Origin: Rhodospirillales bacterium
Lineage (GTDB): Bacteria > Pseudomonadota > Alphaproteobacteria > Micavibrionales > Micavibrionaceae
DNA: 29,023 nt
Assembly (NCBI GenBank): GCA_020638335.1
Contig: JACKIT010000016.1
Location: 1-29,023 of the forward strand
Direction: 5' to 3'
The translations under genes were made by a program, and so were the position numbers. This document shows, in pieces, positions 1-8,121 of the stretch; the first letter of the stretch is position 1, and each line of letters starts with the position of its first letter. Below the pieces are notes generated by a model. That model saw nothing but the letters and a program-made list of their open reading frames with translations. It was not told where the DNA came from and ran no database searches.

Positions 1-240
1 GCCCAGTATATCGGCGGGGCATGAGGACCGGGCGAGTTTGCGGGCCAGAATTTGCGCGGCGTCGCGGGCATCGTTTTCATCGCGTGGGCTGAGGCCTGCA
101 TTAAGAAGTTCAAAGGCGGCGGCGCGATAGAGCGCACCAGTATCCATATGGGCAAAGCCGAGGTGGTCGGCGAGGCTGCGGGCCAATGTGCCTTTTCCAC
201 TGGCGGCTGGGCCGTCGATGGCGATGACATTTTTACTCAT
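1..240 (-). CDS. cmk: cytidylate kinase, N-terminal part (cut by window edge)
   Basis: Cytidylate kinase transfers phosphate from ATP to CMP or dCMP in the cytoplasm. Only the first 80 codons are inside the window; the gene continues past base 1. Reading the minus strand from the ATG at 240 gives MSKNVIAIDGPAASGKGTLA, which holds the P-loop GPAASGKGT (residues 10-18) typical of Cmk. It is followed by the HMDTGALYRA motif of the nucleotide-binding region. The start A (base 240) is also the last base of the aroA stop codon (TGATG arrangement), so translation is probably coupled to aroA. aroA-cmk is a common alphaproteobacterial order, often followed by rpsA, which would lie outside the window. 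The identification is firm; the C-terminus is not visible. Confidence 0.95.
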   Translation of the reverse strand, partial: MSKNVIAIDGPAASGKGTLARSLADHLGFAHMDTGALYRAAAFELLNAGLSPRDENDARDAAQILARKLARSSCPADILG

Positions 241-1583
241 CACAGGACCTTAATATCGCAGCCGAGTTCATTCATCAGTTTGACGAAGTTCGGGAAGCTG
301 GTGGCGATGGGGGTGCCGTCGTCAATGGAGATCGGTTCATCGGTGACGCTGCCCAAGATGAGGAAGCTCATCGCGATGCGGTGATCAAGGGCGGTTTGAA
401 TGAACGCATTGGCTCCGGGTTTTAATCCGCGCGGTGGTTTGCCGGTGCCATGGATGGTGAGCCAGTCTTCACCCATTTCGAGGTTTACACCGCAGGCTTT
501 GAGGCCCTCGGCGACCATGAGCAGGCGGTCGCTTTCTTTAACGCGGAGTTCGGCCAGCCCGGTCATTTTTGTTGTGCCGTCGGCGCAGGCTGCGGCCATG
601 GCCAGAATGGGGAATTCGTCAATCATTGACGGGACGCGGGCCGGGTCAACGTCGACGCCTTTGAGCGGGCCGTGGCCGCGTACGATGATATCGGCGACTT
701 CTTCACCGGCCTGAATGCGTTTGTTGGTGAATTCAATATCGGTGCCCATGTCCTGCAAGGTCAGGTACAGGCCGTTGCGGCGATCGCTGATGGCGATATT
801 GGCCAGCGTGACTTCCGATCCTTCATGCAAGGCGGCAGCAACTGCCGGGAATGCTGCGGAGGAAGGGTCGGCCGGAACATCGACCGCGCCGGGCTGGAGG
901 TCTTGCTGGCCGGTGACGCTAATGGCGCTGGCGCCGTTTTCCAATGTTTCGATTTGTACGTCGATGCCGAAAGCCGAAAGCATTTTTTCGGTGTGATCGC
1001 GGGTGGGTTTTTCTTCGATGACCGTGGTGGTACCACGCGCATTCAGCCCGGCAAGCAAGATGGCGGATTTGACTTGCGCGCTGGCCACGGGTAGGCGGTA
1101 TTCGATGGCGAGCGTATCTTCCGGCCCGGTGACGGTGAGAGGAAGTTTATCGCCATCGGTGGCCTCAAATGTCGCGCCCATCATTTCGAGCGGGGTGATG
1201 ACACGTTTCATCGGGCGCCCAGACAATGAGGAATCGCCGGTAAAGGTCGTCTTGATTGGGTGGCCGCCGACCAAGCCTATGAGCAGGCGCGTGGAGGTGC
1301 CTGAATTGCCCATTTCGAGCGGGGTCTCTGGCGTTTGTAAATTGCCGATGCCCACGCCGTAGGTGCGCCACAGACCGTCGGGGCTTTTTTCAATTTTTGC
1401 GCCAAGCCCGCGCATGGCCTGTGCGGTGCATAGAACGTCTTCCCCTTCAAGCAGGCCGGAAATCATGGTTTCGCCGATGGTCAGCGCGCCGAACATCAGG
1501 GCGCGGTGCGATATTGATTTGTCGCCCGGAATGCGGGGACGACCTGTCAGGATTTTTGTTTTGTGGGAGATCAGTGCGTTCAT
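240..1583 (-). CDS. aroA: 3-phosphoshikimate 1-carboxyvinyltransferase (EPSP synthase)
   Basis: Joins phosphoenolpyruvate to shikimate-3-phosphate in the shikimate pathway, giving EPSP; cytoplasmic. The 447-residue protein has the substrate-binding PGDKSISHR (19-27), the loop GNSGTSTR (92-99), ASAQVKSA, DHTEKML, a DEFPILA segment and the C-terminal DHRIAMS. Overall similarity is to the class II (CP4-like) enzymes of alphaproteobacteria. I chose the ATG at 1583. The open frame runs back to 1739, but that extension has no family homology and overlaps the end of the upstream GGDEF/EAL gene (stop at 1639). At the position where the glyphosate-tolerant CP4 enzyme has alanine, this protein has Gly95, the ancestral state found in E. 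coli. It overlaps cmk by one base and is probably co-transcribed with it. Confidence 0.96.
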   Translation of the reverse strand: MNALISHKTKILTGRPRIPGDKSISHRALMFGALTIGETMISGLLEGEDVLCTAQAMRGLGAKIEKSPDGLWRTYGVGIGNLQTPETPLEMGNSGTSTRLLIGLVGGHPIKTTFTGDSSLSGRPMKRVITPLEMMGATFEATDGDKLPLTVTGPEDTLAIEYRLPVASAQVKSAILLAGLNARGTTTVIEEKPTRDHTEKMLSAFGIDVQIETLENGASAISVTGQQDLQPGAVDVPADPSSAAFPAVAAALHEGSEVTLANIAISDRRNGLYLTLQDMGTDIEFTNKRIQAGEEVADIIVRGHGPLKGVDVDPARVPSMIDEFPILAMAAACADGTTKMTGLAELRVKESDRLLMVAEGLKACGVNLEMGEDWLTIHGTGKPPRGLKPGANAFIQTALDHRIAMSFLILGSVTDEPISIDDGTPIATSFPNFVKLMNELGCDIKVL

Positions 1584-1638
1584 GCGCTTACAGATACAGG
1601 TTCGAGGCGCTTGATTCAACCGTATTTCTTGACAGGCC

Positions 1639-3825
1639 CTAATCGACAGGTTTGAGATCGTTTTTGTAGTTTTTTGCAAAGTGTAAGAAGTCTTTGGCTG
1701 GAACGGGGCGAGAATAGCGGAAGCCCTGGACTTCGTCACAGCCTTCTTTGATAAGGAAGGCTTCGTGATCTATTGTTTCCACGCCTTCGGCGATAACTTT
1801 CAGGTTTAGTGCGTGGCCCAGGGCAATGATGGTGCGTGCGATGGAAGCATCATCCTGGTCATTCAGGGCATTGCGGATAAAGCTCTGGTCGATTTTGAGG
1901 CGGTCGATCGGGAACTGACGCAGGTATGACAGGGAGGAATAACCGGTGCCAAAATCATCAATGGCAAGCTCTACGCCAATGGCATGGAGATTTTGCAGCG
2001 TTTGGATTGTATGAGAAATATCATCCATAAAGACGCTTTCTGTGACTTCCAGTTCAACTTTGTGGGCATCGATACCCACTTCAGAGATTGTTTTTTGTGT
2101 GAAGGCGCAGATGTCACTTTGTGAGAATTGATGCGCTGAAACGTTGATGGCAATGCGGATGTCGATACCATGTTCGTCTTTCCAGTTTTTTGCTGTTTTG
2201 CAAGCTGTGAGCATGACCCATTCACCGATCGGGACGATGAGGCCTGATTGTTCGGCCACGGGGATGAAGTCTGCGGGGGAAATAAAAGTTCCGCCTTCTT
2301 TGGAATTGTTGGGTTTGAACCAACGCAGCAGTGCTTCGGCGCCGATGATTTCGCCTGAGTGCAGGTCGATCTGGGGTTGGTAATAGAGTTCGAGTTGATT
2401 ATGTTCCATGGCATCGCGCAGATTGCGCAACATTTGGAAACGGGCTTGCACGGCGCGGTCGAAATCTTCGGAATATTCCTTGATGGTGTCGCGGCCTTCT
2501 TCTTTGGCACGGTTGAGTGCGATGTCGGCGTTTTTCAAGACTTGATCCGGGTCAATGGCATCATCCGGGAATGTTGCAACGCCAATAGAAGCGCGGACCT
2601 GGAAGGATTCGTTGAAGACCTTGAAAGGCTCGGAGCGGATGACGTGCCAGACTTTTTCAGCGACAGCACGTGATGAACTAATTTCGGTTGAGAGCGGCAT
2701 CATTATTACATATTCGTCCTCGCCGGATTTTGAAACTACAGCGCTTTCGGGCATTGCGGAGCGAAGGCGGCGGGCAACGCTGCGCAGAATTGCATCGCCA
2801 ATGTTGTGGCCCATGGAATCGTTAATATCTTTAAAATGGTCCAAATCAATTGTGACAACGGCAAAGCGTTCGGCGCTGCCATCTTGTTTTTGGCGGGCCT
2901 GTTCGTTGAGTGTTTGGACAAAGAGAGTTCGGTTTGGCAGACCTGTGAGTGTGTCGTAATATGCCAGTTTGTGAATTTTATCCTCGGCAGCGCTTTTGAT
3001 GCGCGTAAGATTCTCGGCATTTTGATGAATGAGTTTTTGCGTGAGTTCAATGGCGCTGCCGATTTCATCACGGTTGTCAAACGGGGATTTCGGAATATCG
3101 GGTTCTTCCGGCGCTTTAAAGGCGGCGAGCAAATTGCTGCGCATGAAGAGCATGGGTTCCAGCAACCAGTGTCCCAGGGCAATCATCAATACGGTTGTGA
3201 CGAAGAGCGACATGATCAGCATGATTTTAATGGTGTCGGTGATGAAGTAGGCGATTTGCTCCTGTACAGAATCGGCGTCTATTTTTACGGCGATATAGTA
3301 AGGTCGTTTGAGGTCTGCCGCATTGAGGACGATCTCATACAACCCTATGTCAGGTGTGTATTTAGAATGTCCGCGTACTGTCATGTGTTCTTTTTTGATG
3401 CTTGGTGCAGCTCCATAGGCGGCAATAGGCTCATTTTGATATGAATATATGCTCATGCCTTTGACGTTGCTGATGGCCATAAAGCGTGCGGCTTGTTCGC
3501 TGGTGAAGGGTGCTTCGTTGTACCCTGCTGACGGGTCAATCATTGCGGCGATTGCAGTGCTGTTTGTTTCTTTGAGGTCGTCAAGCAGGCGTTGCCGGAA
3601 GGTCGGCACGGTCCCAAAATTCATGATCATGGTTTGTACCAGTAGAATGGTCATGAACACGGCTGCGGCGATACGCCAGCTTAGCCTGCTTTTCCAGATT
3701 TGGCTGGAAGAAGATGTCAGGGCGCGGTTTAGTCTTTTGGGCTTATCGTGTCGTTTTAGGCTCAACTTTTTGTTACTCGTGGTTTTGAGGATCGTAATGA
3801 AACTTGTTTTTGTTTTGTGTAACAT
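1639..3825 (-). CDS. membrane-bound GGDEF/EAL cyclic-di-GMP protein
   Basis: Predicted cyclic-di-GMP phosphodiesterase with a sensor module; 728 residues. A basic N-terminus is followed by a membrane helix (about 50-70), a periplasmic region of about 125 residues, a second helix (about 199-221) and a short HAMP-like linker. A GGDEF domain (about 285-450) and an EAL domain (about 470-716) follow. The GGDEF signature is degenerate: SGEDEY at 367-372 replaces the second glycine, so cyclase activity is doubtful and the domain may only bind GTP. The EAL domain looks intact: EALLRW (497-502), NVSAHQFS, ELEVTES, DDFGTGYSSL (623-632), KIDQSFI and AEGVET. I infer a phosphodiesterase tuned by a periplasmic signal. 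It lies upstream of aroA with a gap of about 55 bases. The ligand and target are not visible. Confidence 0.93.
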   Translation of the reverse strand: MLHKTKTSFITILKTTSNKKLSLKRHDKPKRLNRALTSSSSQIWKSRLSWRIAAAVFMTILLVQTMIMNFGTVPTFRQRLLDDLKETNSTAIAAMIDPSAGYNEAPFTSEQAARFMAISNVKGMSIYSYQNEPIAAYGAAPSIKKEHMTVRGHSKYTPDIGLYEIVLNAADLKRPYYIAVKIDADSVQEQIAYFITDTIKIMLIMSLFVTTVLMIALGHWLLEPMLFMRSNLLAAFKAPEEPDIPKSPFDNRDEIGSAIELTQKLIHQNAENLTRIKSAAEDKIHKLAYYDTLTGLPNRTLFVQTLNEQARQKQDGSAERFAVVTIDLDHFKDINDSMGHNIGDAILRSVARRLRSAMPESAVVSKSGEDEYVIMMPLSTEISSSRAVAEKVWHVIRSEPFKVFNESFQVRASIGVATFPDDAIDPDQVLKNADIALNRAKEEGRDTIKEYSEDFDRAVQARFQMLRNLRDAMEHNQLELYYQPQIDLHSGEIIGAEALLRWFKPNNSKEGGTFISPADFIPVAEQSGLIVPIGEWVMLTACKTAKNWKDEHGIDIRIAINVSAHQFSQSDICAFTQKTISEVGIDAHKVELEVTESVFMDDISHTIQTLQNLHAIGVELAIDDFGTGYSSLSYLRQFPIDRLKIDQSFIRNALNDQDDASIARTIIALGHALNLKVIAEGVETIDHEAFLIKEGCDEVQGFRYSRPVPAKDFLHFAKNYKNDLKPVD

Positions 3826-4001
3826 CTGGACCTAAGTATTCTACATTGGCTTTAACGCAGGAAAAAGCGAATTTATCCATTATTTTCATTCAAGGTGGAA
3901 TCCGAAGATTTTCTCTGCTTAATAATTTTAAGCGGGAAAGCTTAAAAACGTATTTATTTTTTGTAATTTTAATTTAATGAGAGTTGTATTTTTTTTAAAT
4001 T
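3826..4001. other. AT-rich intergenic region with nested TTAAGC stem-loops
   Basis: This 176-base gap separates two minus-strand genes and should hold the promoter of the GGDEF/EAL gene and the end of the methyltransferase transcript. It contains three alternating copies of GCTTAA/TTAAGC. TTTTAAGC (3926-3933) can pair with GCTTAAAA (3940-3947), a perfect 8-bp stem, or its core can pair with GCTTAA at 3917-3922. The two foldings exclude each other. The stems are AT-rich and may be chance. I see no convincing gene here. Confidence 0.35.
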
Positions 4002-5195
4002 TTAAATTTTTCGGGCATGTAACATAGTTTTTGTGCCGTTCGCAAGTGTGCAGGCAAAGAGGTAATCTTGTCCTCCATCTTTGATTTTGAGTTTTTTGCG
4101 CAGATTTGGAGTGCTCATCGGGAAATTACGTACGGTGATATGAGCTTGTTTTAACGGTATTTTTTCAGCCTTAACCGGATATTGCCTAACGATTTCGAAG
4201 CTTCTGCCCGGAAAATCATTAATCAGGTTGTTTGATGTATAAAGGTGGGTTTGGGGTGCGAGTTTATGAACGGCGTATTTTTGGGCGATCGTGTTAAATC
4301 CGCCGCTTTTTTGAAAGGCTGGGCCGGGTTCGTAGAGATAGGTCAAGGGGTCTGAAAGCGGGGCTTTACCGGTTATTTCCTCTTTTTGCGTGAAGGCGAG
4401 TTTTGACAGGGTTTTTCCTTCGTCATTCAGTGTTACGGCGGTGATTGTTGGCGGGGTTTTTGTGTTTTGGCTTGTTATGAAGAGCAGTTCTTTGCATTCG
4501 CCTTGCCATTGCGGGCAATGGACTTCCTGAACTGCCGCACCGGTAGATTCAAGGGCGGCGATGCCTTGGGTAATGTCGAGCATGGGCGAAGTTTTGATGA
4601 GCGCGGTCTGGGTTTTTTCTAACAGGCCGGGCAACAGTGACAGGATGTTGGGCGTACAGTCTTCAAACCGGTATTTACCTTTTTGATTGGAATCGCGGCG
4701 CTGGGGGTCAATGAGGGCGACATCAAGCGGTGGCATGGTTTTGATAAAGTTTTCGGCGCTGGTATTGATCACCTCTACCGGGGTTGGGCTGAGTAGCGGC
4801 AGGTTGTGGGCGAGCAGGTCTGCGGCGCTTTTGTCTTTTTCGATGCAGTAGCCACTTGTGAAATGTTCGGTGAAAGCGCAGGTGTCGACGCCGCAACCGC
4901 CAGTGAGATCAACGAAGGTTTTTCCCTGAATAAGTCCGGCTTTATAGCGCGCCGTTGCGGCAGAAGAGGCTTGTTCGAGCAAATCCGGTGGCGGGAAGAT
5001 GATGTTCTTATGGTGCGTAAGCCAGAGCGGGATTTTTCGCTGCGCTTTTTGGCGGGATTTGATTTGGTCGAGGATCAGTTTGTAGTCCCAATCTGCAGTG
5101 GGTGGCGTTTTCAGCGCAAGTGCGGCGACATCGTCTTTTTCGTGCGTATGGACGAATTCTTGAATATCGGGGTTTAAAAGGCTTTGCCAAGACAT
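4002..5195 (-). CDS. class I SAM-dependent methyltransferase with THUMP-like C-terminal domain
   Basis: Predicted S-adenosylmethionine-dependent methyltransferase of 397 residues; the substrate is unknown, and the THUMP-like tail suggests RNA. A helical N-terminal part (1-90) leads into the Rossmann fold with motif I FVDLTGGCGVDT (94-105). The acidic motif CIEK (117-120) follows, then a catalytic-loop-like IDPQRRD (162-168). The C-terminal 60 residues contain VRNFPMSTPNLRKKLKIKDG, a hallmark of the THUMP-like domain that I associate mainly with Bacteroidota proteins such as PG_1098 of Porphyromonas. It starts at 5195, 24 bases from the divergent pyrC start, so the two genes share a very short promoter region. 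The family is fairly sure from these motifs; transfer from another phylum is only a suggestion. Confidence 0.82.
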   Translation of the reverse strand: MSWQSLLNPDIQEFVHTHEKDDVAALALKTPPTADWDYKLILDQIKSRQKAQRKIPLWLTHHKNIIFPPPDLLEQASSAATARYKAGLIQGKTFVDLTGGCGVDTCAFTEHFTSGYCIEKDKSAADLLAHNLPLLSPTPVEVINTSAENFIKTMPPLDVALIDPQRRDSNQKGKYRFEDCTPNILSLLPGLLEKTQTALIKTSPMLDITQGIAALESTGAAVQEVHCPQWQGECKELLFITSQNTKTPPTITAVTLNDEGKTLSKLAFTQKEEITGKAPLSDPLTYLYEPGPAFQKSGGFNTIAQKYAVHKLAPQTHLYTSNNLINDFPGRSFEIVRQYPVKAEKIPLKQAHITVRNFPMSTPNLRKKLKIKDGGQDYLFACTLANGTKTMLHARKI

Positions 5196-5219
5196 GGATG
5201 TTAGGGTAAATCATTAGTC

Positions 5220-6314
5220 ATGAAAATGACACTCCCGAAATGGTATGATTTGCATATGCATTTGCGTCAGGACGCGTTGATCGCGCCGATCGTTCGCTCT
5301 CAGATTGATATGGGGTGTTGCGGTGTTTTGGCGATGCCGAATACAAAACCGCCGGTGGCCAAGGTTTTTCGCAATGATCCGCTGGATAGCTGGTGCATTG
5401 AAGGTTATGTCGATTTGGTCAAAAAAGCTGGTGGTGAAGTGTTTCATGACATTATTGTGCCGCTGTATCTGACCAAGGATACAACGCCTGCTATGATTGA
5501 GGCTGGCGCGAAAGCGGGGGTTTTGCGTGCGTGTAAATATTATCCGCCGCATGGGACGACGGGCGCGGATTTTGGCTATCCGTTTATGAATTTCTTTGAC
5601 AATGGCGTGTTTGCAGCGATGCAGGATCATGGCGTCGTTTTATGTATTCACGGCGAAGAGCATCATATGAGGGCGGAGGATTATTTCGCTGCGGGGACGA
5701 ATGCGGAGGATTTCTTTTATCGAGAGAGGATGCCGAAGCTGATCACGAAATTTCCAAGGTTGAAAGTGGCGTGTGAGCATGTGACGACGTCTACAGCGGT
5801 GGCGTTTGTTCAAGGTGCGGGGATGAATGTTGCAGCCTCAATTACGCCGCAGCATTTGCTTTATACGGTCGGGCATTTACTGCAGGGGCTTAAATATCAC
5901 CTATATTGTTTGCCATTGCTTAAATTCGAAGAAGATCGCGCGGCGCTTCGGGCGGCGGTGATCGATCCGGCTAATACAAAATTTTATGCCGGAACGGATA
6001 GCGCGCCGCATACGACCAAGGCTACGGATTGCGGTTGCGCGGCGGGGTGTTTTACCGGCGGCATTGCGCCGCAGCTTTATGCGATGGCGTTTGAAGAGGC
6101 GGGGGTGGATTTGGAAACGAAGGCTGGGCAAAAGGTGTTTGAAGCATTTTTATGTCACAATGGCCCTGCGTTTTATCGGCTTGAGGCTGCGAAAGAGACA
6201 TTCACTCTTGAAAAAGCATCGCAACCGGTGGAAATGCTTGAAACATCCGAGGGCGTTATTACTCCATTACCGCTGGGTTTGGGGCAAGATAGTTTGTCCT
6301 GGCGGATATCGTAA
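5220..6314 (+). CDS. pyrC: dihydroorotase (class II, PyrC type)
   Basis: Catalyses reversible cyclisation of N-carbamoyl-aspartate to dihydroorotate in de novo pyrimidine synthesis; a cytoplasmic binuclear zinc enzyme. Metal ligands are visible: H12 and H14 in DLHMHLR, the bridging carboxylated Lys (K106 in ACKYYPP), H144 in CIHGE, H187 in CEHVTT and D260 in YAGTDSAPH. The 364-residue length is close to E. coli PyrC (about 348). ATG at 5220 is chosen; another ATG two codons later is possible, and the ribosome site (AGGG near 5203) is weak and distant. The gene is divergent from the methyltransferase and is followed 100 bases later by a response-regulator gene on the same strand. Confidence 0.95.
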   Translation: MKMTLPKWYDLHMHLRQDALIAPIVRSQIDMGCCGVLAMPNTKPPVAKVFRNDPLDSWCIEGYVDLVKKAGGEVFHDIIVPLYLTKDTTPAMIEAGAKAGVLRACKYYPPHGTTGADFGYPFMNFFDNGVFAAMQDHGVVLCIHGEEHHMRAEDYFAAGTNAEDFFYRERMPKLITKFPRLKVACEHVTTSTAVAFVQGAGMNVAASITPQHLLYTVGHLLQGLKYHLYCLPLLKFEEDRAALRAAVIDPANTKFYAGTDSAPHTTKATDCGCAAGCFTGGIAPQLYAMAFEEAGVDLETKAGQKVFEAFLCHNGPAFYRLEAAKETFTLEKASQPVEMLETSEGVITPLPLGLGQDSLSWRIS

Positions 6315-6414
6315 CTCCCTAATATATATACAGAAAATTAAGGTTTTTCCCTTAAAATTGATTGGTGGGGATATAAAGACGTCCGCAGTTGGGCGTGGAC
6401 AGGGGTGAAGGGCG

Positions 6415-7320
6415 ATGGAACTGATACGGGGTAGTACCGAACATTATTTCATGAAAGCACTGGATGATTTGAAAGGGCAGCCAACTCATTGGTATGGCTT
6501 GCATTTTTGTTTGTCCAAAATATTGGATCATGCGGATCTTGTTTCTAATGTTAGTGAAATGGCGCAAAAAATTGATGCTGCCCGGGCGCGTAGTGATGTA
6601 TTTGCCGATGAGTTGTATGGCGTTTTGAAGGATTGCTTCAAGGGTTCGCTTTGTGTTTTTGAAGATTTGGATGTTTTTGCCCTGGTGCAGGTATGCAATA
6701 AGATGGATATAAAACATCTTGACGAAGCTTTTAATAAGATGAAAGCAAAGTTACCTAAAGGCTATGCGGGTATGGATGGACTGGCTAGTCAGCTGCGCAA
6801 TTATCAAAAGCTTGCCGATGAAAAAGTTTTGAGCGCGCGTAAATTTGAGGCTTATCGGGCTATGGCCGATAAGCGCAAAGTTTCCAGTATTCAGGTGCGG
6901 CGTAAGCGCCGGGAATCGCCGCTTGTTATGGTTGTCGAAGATGATCGTTTTACAGCGCATTATGCTTCAATGATTTTGAGCACGGATTTTGATCTGGTTG
7001 TTTGTAAAGACGGTGAAGAGGCGGTGCAGGCTTATATCGAGCATGCACCGGATATTGTGTTTTTGGACATTCATTTGCCGGGGATGAGCGGGCATGACGT
7101 GTTGCAGTCTATTCATGCTATTGATCCGCAAGGGTTTGTGGTAATGCTGAGCGTGGATACGGTGCGGGATAATATTGTACGGGCCAGCCAGATGGGGGCG
7201 CGTAATTTTATCAAGAAGCCGTTTACTAAAGAACGCCTGATTGAAATTGTCAAAAATTCACCTTATGTGCGCGAGTTAACGCGCAGCGATCGGGCCGGCA
7301 GCGAAACCATGTTCCATTAA
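6415..7320 (+). CDS. response regulator with unknown N-terminal domain and C-terminal receiver
   Basis: A 301-residue protein with a reversed layout: about 165 residues of mostly helical, unrecognised sequence come first and a receiver domain follows (about 169-290). Receiver residues are complete: acidic pair D176/D177, phosphoacceptor D218 in FLDIHLPG, S246 in MLSVDT and K268 in IKKPF. It should accept phosphate from a histidine kinase or phosphotransferase, which is not in this window. No DNA-binding or enzymatic output domain is visible, so output is probably through the N-terminal part or protein contacts. A basic linker (VRRKRRES, 161-168) joins the halves. The preceding gap 6315-6414 has only a weak AT-rich stem (TTAAGG/CCTTAA) and no obvious terminator. 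Confidence 0.85.
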   Translation: MELIRGSTEHYFMKALDDLKGQPTHWYGLHFCLSKILDHADLVSNVSEMAQKIDAARARSDVFADELYGVLKDCFKGSLCVFEDLDVFALVQVCNKMDIKHLDEAFNKMKAKLPKGYAGMDGLASQLRNYQKLADEKVLSARKFEAYRAMADKRKVSSIQVRRKRRESPLVMVVEDDRFTAHYASMILSTDFDLVVCKDGEEAVQAYIEHAPDIVFLDIHLPGMSGHDVLQSIHAIDPQGFVVMLSVDTVRDNIVRASQMGARNFIKKPFTKERLIEIVKNSPYVRELTRSDRAGSETMFH

Positions 7321-7326
7321 AGCTGC

Positions 7327-7413
7327 CAGCGTTTCATTCTGACTTTGTCAAACATCGGCTTGCGTATGTCAAAATACGCGGCGCCTCGTTTTCCTTGTCA
7401 GACTAAAACGCTG
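7327..7413. repeat. nested inverted repeat between convergent genes (possible terminator or structured RNA)
   Basis: The arm CAGCGTTTCATTCTGAC (7327-7343) pairs with GTCAGACTAAAACGCTG (7397-7413), matching 15 of 17 positions. In the 53-base interior is a perfect small hairpin, GCGTAT (7362-7367) with ATACGC (7374-7379) and a six-base loop. The element fills the gap between the response regulator ending at 7320 and folE ending at 7433. The sequence after the right arm on the plus strand is T-rich (TTTGCTTTTG), so termination is the plainest role. Confidence 0.6.
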
Positions 7414-7432
7414 TTTGCTTTTGCGTTAACAA

Positions 7433-8038
7433 TTAGTTTTCGCCGATCATGCGCAGGAAACGGGTTTGAACGGATTCTTCTTCTTTGAATTTTCCAGTGA
7501 ATGTTGACGTTACAGTTGAGGATTGGCGTTTTTTAACGCCGCGGATCGACATGCACTGGTGATCGGCGTCGATATAGACGGCGACGCCTTTTGGTTTGAG
7601 GGTGGTTTCGATGCATTCGGCGATGCCGCTGGTCATGTTTTCCTGGGAGATAAGGCGGCTGGAGAAAATATCGACGATGCGCGCGAGTTTGGAGATGCCG
7701 ACAACTTTTTCATCCGGCCAGTATGCAACATGGGCGACGCCGTTAATCGGCACCATGTGGTGTTCGCAGTGTGAGGTGAATTCTATATCTTTGACCAGGA
7801 CGATGTCGTCAAAGCCTTCAATGTCCTCAAAGGTTTTGGAGAGTTCTTTAGCCGGGTCCTGAGCATAGCCTTCAAAAAATTCGTCATAGGCGCGTACAAC
7901 GCGTGCGGGTGTTTCGATTAGTCCTTCGCGCGTGGGGTCTTCGCCAATATAGCGCAGGAGTACTCTGATCGCCTCTTCTGCTTCTTTGCGGCTTGGTTTT
8001 TTGTCGCTGCCTATTTCGACAATTTTGGATGAAACCAT
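7433..8038 (-). CDS. folE: GTP cyclohydrolase I
   Basis: Converts GTP to 7,8-dihydroneopterin triphosphate, the first step of folate (and often queuosine-type) biosynthesis; a cytoplasmic, zinc-dependent, decameric enzyme in known relatives. The 201-residue length is normal. The zinc ligands are C91 and H94 in HCEHHMVP and C162 in HQCMSIRGVKK. GISKLARIVDIFS and the QSSTVTS segment, which form the active site, are also intact. The start ATG at 8038 is 83 bases from the divergent cysS start. The gene ends 112 bases from the convergent response regulator, with the nested inverted repeat between them. Confidence 0.97.
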   Translation of the reverse strand: MVSSKIVEIGSDKKPSRKEAEEAIRVLLRYIGEDPTREGLIETPARVVRAYDEFFEGYAQDPAKELSKTFEDIEGFDDIVLVKDIEFTSHCEHHMVPINGVAHVAYWPDEKVVGISKLARIVDIFSSRLISQENMTSGIAECIETTLKPKGVAVYIDADHQCMSIRGVKKRQSSTVTSTFTGKFKEEESVQTRFLRMIGEN

Positions 8039-8121
8039 TTGAAAAATCCTTATGTTTGGTGTCTTCTAGCGTCTTGGCGCTGGATTTGCCAGTAAAAAAC
8101 ACAAAAAAAGTAGAATTAGCT

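Noticed and set aside
1584..1739. N-terminal extension of aroA by 52 codons
   Set aside because: It overlaps the end of the GGDEF/EAL gene and has no EPSP synthase homology; the ATG at 1583 gives the family's usual start.
7993..8121. N-terminal extension of cysS by 43 codons
   Set aside because: It lies antisense over the folE start and has no homology to CysRS; the ATG at 8122 fits.
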